The position numbers were made by a program, and so were the translations under genes. Below, in pieces: positions 7,442 to 9,413 of a DNA stretch of 9,413 bases. Location: the NCBI GenBank assembly GCA_937896185.1, contig CALBMG010000195.1, forward strand, positions 1 through 9,413, given 5' to 3'. The first letter of the stretch is position 1. Each line of letters begins with the position of its first letter. The notes below the pieces were generated by a model. That model did not search any database and was not told the DNA's origin. It saw nothing but the letters and a program-made list of their open reading frames with translations. The stretch is from an uncultured Microbacteriaceae bacterium (lineage in GTDB: Bacteria > Actinomycetota > Actinomycetes > Actinomycetales > Microbacteriaceae).

Positions 7442-8590
7442 GTGACGCGCAGCGGACTGTGGGATGAGCTGGTCGGCCAGGACGATGCTGTCACCCTGAT
7501 GTTCGAGGCCGCCACTGATACCGATTCGGTTGCTCAGGGGTGGTTGATTACCGGCCCTGCTGGTTCGGGCCGTTCGCTGGTGGCTCGGGCTTTTGCCGCC
7601 CAGTTGTTGGGCGACGGCGGCGATCAGGACGCAGTTGATCGTCAGGTAATTCATCAAACTCACCCCGACTATTCGTCGCTCGCCACCGACCGTGTGGTCA
7701 TCACCATCGACGAGGTCCGCCAGCTGGTGGAATCGTCATACCGTTCACCCACGGTGGCGCCGTGGCGTGTAATCGTCATCGAGGATGCCGACCGCATGGC
7801 AGAGCGCACCTCGAATGTGCTGTTGAAGGCGTTAGAGGAACCACCGCCCCGCACGATCTGGATTCTGTGCGCGCCCTCCGAGGCCGACGTGCTTCCCACC
7901 ATCCGTTCACGCGTTCGCAGTGTGCGACTGCGTGTCCCGACGGTGGACTCCATCGCACAGATGCTGGTGGAACGCGACCGGGTCGACCCCGTGGTCGCCG
8001 AACAGTCCGCCCGTCACGCGCAATGCCATATCGGCATGGCCCGTCGACTGGCGCGCAGCCCCGAGGCGCGTGAACGCCGCAACACCAGTCTGCGATTGGT
8101 GCTCGATATCAACTCGGTGTCCCAGGCGGTCAACGCGGCCGCATCAATCCTCGCCATCGCGACCGACGACGCCAAGGCGTACAACGAATCGCGTGACGAG
8201 GCCGAACGTGCCGAGATGCTGCGGCTGATGGGACTGGAGCCCGGTGCGCCCGTGCCGCCCGCATTGCGTTCACAGCTGAAAACGTTGGACGATAACCAGA
8301 AACGACGTGCGACCCGAGCGCTACGCGACGGGGTGGATCGGGTGTTCACCGATTTGGAATCCCTGTACCGCGACATCCTCGTGGTCGGTTTGGGTGGCGA
8401 TGTGTCGTTGACGAACGCCGAACTGGAACCCCAGATCGCCGAATGGGCGGCGCAGCACCCGCGGGAACTGGCTATCACCGCACTCGCCGCAATTGACACC
8501 GCCCGTTCGCGAATCGAACGCAACGTCACGCCGTTACTGTCGCTCGAAGCGTTCCTCATCGAAGCGAGCGGCCGGGTTCCCGCGCTGTAG
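7442..8590 (+). CDS. holB: DNA polymerase III delta' subunit (clamp loader)
   Basis: A 382-residue AAA+-like clamp-loader subunit. It works with the DnaX and delta subunits to open the sliding clamp and place it on DNA. The N-terminus GLWDELVGQDDAV is typical. The P-loop is GPAGSGRS (38-45) with Arg in place of the catalytic Lys, as in delta' subunits that do not hydrolyse ATP. VIEDADRM (112-119) is the Walker B equivalent, LLKALEEPPPRT (127-138) is the family hallmark, and TIRSRVRSV (153-161) is the SRC region, with the arginine finger kept but Cys changed to Val. The four cysteines of the zinc module usually found between the P-loop and HPD (74-76) are all missing. The start is GTG two bases after tmk. 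The protein is otherwise full length and appears functional. Confidence 0.93.
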   Translation: MTRSGLWDELVGQDDAVTLMFEAATDTDSVAQGWLITGPAGSGRSLVARAFAAQLLGDGGDQDAVDRQVIHQTHPDYSSLATDRVVITIDEVRQLVESSYRSPTVAPWRVIVIEDADRMAERTSNVLLKALEEPPPRTIWILCAPSEADVLPTIRSRVRSVRLRVPTVDSIAQMLVERDRVDPVVAEQSARHAQCHIGMARRLARSPEARERRNTSLRLVLDINSVSQAVNAAASILAIATDDAKAYNESRDEAERAEMLRLMGLEPGAPVPPALRSQLKTLDDNQKRRATRALRDGVDRVFTDLESLYRDILVVGLGGDVSLTNAELEPQIAEWAAQHPRELAITALAAIDTARSRIERNVTPLLSLEAFLIEASGRVPAL

Positions 8591-8614
8591 CCCAGAAGGG
8601 GCGCTCCGGCCTCG

Positions 8615-8623
8615 TGCTAATAT
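8615..8623 (+). promoter_or_regulatory. Extended -10 promoter for tRNA-Thr
   Basis: TGCTAATAT is an extended -10 element (TGn followed by TAATAT, 8618-8623). No good -35 is present 17 bases upstream. Transcription would begin near 8630, about 18 bases before the mature tRNA. It lies in the 57-base gap after the holB stop, which has no clear terminator. Confidence 0.5.
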
Positions 8624-8632
8624 TGTGCGGTT

Positions 8633-8644
8633 GCCTGAAAAGGC
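8633..8644 (+). other. Small GAAA-tetraloop hairpin in the tRNA leader
   Basis: GCCT-GAAA-AGGC is a 4-bp stem capped by a GNRA tetraloop. It sits three bases before the tRNA acceptor stem in the predicted precursor and could mark the 5' leader for processing. It is short and could be chance. Confidence 0.3.
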
Positions 8645-8647
8645 TTC

Positions 8648-8723
8648 GCCGCCTTAGCTCAGTCGGTAGAGCGTCTCACTCGTAATGAGAAGGTCGCGGG
8701 TTCGATTCCCGCAGGCGGCCCCA
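8648..8723 (+). tRNA. tRNA-Thr(CGU)
   Basis: A complete 76-base cloverleaf can be drawn. The acceptor is GCCGCCT paired with AGGCGGC, the D arm GCTC/GAGC, and the anticodon stem TCTCA/TGAGA with loop CTCGTAA. The anticodon is CGT at 8681-8683, reading ACG codons. The variable loop is AGGTC and the T arm GCGGG/CCCGC with TTCGATT. All stems pair perfectly. The CCA end is encoded (8721-8723) and the discriminator base is C, where A or U is more usual for tRNA-Thr. It follows the replication operon, and the msrB stop codon comes one base after the CCA on the other strand. Confidence 0.96.
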
Positions 8724-8724
8724 C

Positions 8725-8790
8725 TTATTCTGCGGGTGTGAACCGCATCGACACCGAATTCATGCAGTAGCGCATGCCGGTCGGGGTGCC
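8725..8790 (-). pseudogene. msrB: 3' remnant of msrB (methionine-R-sulfoxide reductase)
   Basis: Reading the minus strand down to the TAA at 8727-8725 gives PTGMRYCMNSVSMRFTPAE. This matches the C-terminal end of MsrB, where PTG.RYC.NSASLRF carries the catalytic Cys. The segment expected just before it, HVFPDGP, is absent in all three minus-strand frames; the sequence reads ...RTEKIYG instead. The coding similarity therefore stops at about 8790. No start codon or upstream MsrB domain (including the CxxC zinc pairs) is present in the 200 bases to the right. I read this as the leftover 3' end of a broken or displaced gene. The rest may lie beyond the right edge. Confidence 0.72.
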
Positions 8791-8812
8791 GTAGATTTTC
8801 TCGGTCCTCTCT

Positions 8813-8840
8813 GTTGGTGCGTTTAGCGCCAACCCTTCTT
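8813..8840 (+). terminator. Rho-independent terminator-like hairpin
   Basis: GTTGGTGC (8813-8820) and GCGCCAAC (8826-8833) pair over eight positions (one G-U) around a GTTTA loop. CCTTCTT follows, giving a weak T tract on the plus strand. It would end the tRNA transcript 90 bases after the CCA and shield it from the region beyond. The T tract is interrupted, so efficiency is uncertain. Confidence 0.5.
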
Positions 8841-8864
8841 TATGAGAAATAATTCTGCTACGCT
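8836..8864 (+). promoter_or_regulatory. Weak candidate promoter for the exonuclease gene
   Basis: TTCTTT (8836-8841) and TGC-TACGCT (TGC at 8856-8858, TACGCT at 8859-8864) are 17 bases apart, giving an extended -10 layout. The match is modest. It would leave a leader of about 120 bases before the ATG at 8993. The gap from 8834 to 8992 shows no other gene I can support. Confidence 0.25.
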
Positions 8865-8992
8865 CATCCTGACAAGCGCTCAGTAACAGGTCGTGTTGTG
8901 AAAACTCACTTGGGATGGGTTTGAAATGCGTGGCCGGTTCATGTGAAAAAGCTCTTTCACGGAGGATCGTACTCAGAAAGGTCGGGGTTGTT

Positions 8993-9413
8993 ATGGAAAC
9001 TTTTGTAACGATTGATTTTGAAACAGCGAACGAAAAGCGTGATTCACCCTGCGAGATAGGACTGGTGAGGTTCGTTGACGGCGAGCCCGTCGAGTCTTTT
9101 CAGACATTCTTGTTCCAGGAGAGGTTTACGCCTTTCAACATCATGCTGCATGGGATTACTCCAGAAGCGGTTTCAGCTTCACCAACCCTTGACGAATGCG
9201 TTCCTCAAATATTGGATTTCATCGGGCAAAGCCCCTTGGTTGCGCACAACGCAGCATTCGACATCCGAATACTCCAGGCGGCACTGAATCGAACTGGCGC
9301 ATCGTTTGTTGGGGAATTTTATTGCACCCTGATTCTCGCTCGTCACACACTTGGATATCCAGAAAATGGATTGGCATATGTGGCAGAACAACTCGACATT
9401 GAGCATGAAGGAG
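8993..9413 (+). CDS. DnaQ-like 3'-5' exonuclease (DEDDh), partial at the right edge
   Basis: 140 codons are visible before the window ends, with no stop. The protein starts METFVTIDFETAN, the Exo I motif with Asp8 and Glu10, continues with MLHGIT (51-56), and has Exo II as LVAHNAAFD (82-90) with Asp90. The third motif, HxxxxxD, would come just past the edge. It belongs to the family of DNA polymerase III epsilon, RNase T and many stand-alone exonucleases. It could also carry a C-terminal extension such as BRCT that cannot be seen. The start chosen is ATG 8993, since it gives the canonical N-terminus, but the Shine-Dalgarno is poor (AAAGG, 11 bases away). An in-frame ATG at 8915 would add 26 residues. 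Codon use and GC (about 46% in samples) differ from the left-hand genes, suggesting acquired DNA. Confidence 0.85.
   Translation, partial: METFVTIDFETANEKRDSPCEIGLVRFVDGEPVESFQTFLFQERFTPFNIMLHGITPEAVSASPTLDECVPQILDFIGQSPLVAHNAAFDIRILQAALNRTGASFVGEFYCTLILARHTLGYPENGLAYVAEQLDIEHEG

Noticed and set aside
8641..8723. tRNA 3' end as a phage-type attachment site
   Set aside because: No repeat of the tRNA 3' end is found to the right within the window, and the msrB remnant lies between the tRNA and the foreign-looking DNA.
1..9413. CRISPR array, insertion sequence or transposase
   Set aside because: No regularly spaced repeats, terminal inverted repeats or transposase motifs were seen on either strand.

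Overview
The window is chromosomal DNA from an actinobacterium, and the gene order suggests the Micrococcales side of the phylum, though the species cannot be named. Three things point there: a topA-tmk-holB run ending in a tRNA-Thr gene, GTG starts with tight or overlapping junctions, and a TopA with GxxGPY repeats and a basic tail in place of zinc fingers. Coding regions I counted by hand are about 62% GC (6001-6060, 37/60; 8161-8220, 38/60).

Left part (1-2397, minus strand): an ABC importer operon of the polyamine/YdcSTUV type. It reads, in transcription order, ATPase, lipoprotein substrate-binding protein, and the first 48 codons of a permease that runs off the left edge. The binding protein resembles the YdcS subgroup more than classical PotD.

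Middle left (2398-4010, plus strand): a divergently transcribed two-gene operon. It encodes a GntR/FadR-type repressor and, overlapping it by four bases, a soluble Cache-domain protein with no signal peptide, membrane helix or output domain. The shared 105-bp intergenic region holds an imperfect palindrome that could be the operator. The likely logic is local control of amine uptake, with the free Cache protein as a possible ligand sensor or partner of the regulator. This is the most unusual module in the window.

Centre and right (4011-8723, plus strand): a housekeeping DNA-replication block of topA (topoisomerase I), tmk (dTMP kinase), holB (clamp-loader delta') and tRNA-Thr(CGU). topA has its own likely promoter. 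tmk and holB follow with a 1-base overlap and a 2-base gap, so the three are probably cotranscribed. HolB has lost the zinc-module cysteines.

Right end (8724-9413): one base after the tRNA CCA lies the 3' end of an msrB gene on the minus strand, cut off after about 20 recognisable residues. A terminator-like hairpin follows. The DNA then drops to about 46% GC (82/180 in three sampled 60-base lines) and carries the start of a DnaQ-like DEDDh exonuclease gene that runs off the edge. This looks like the boundary of an insertion or rearrangement, possibly a genomic island.
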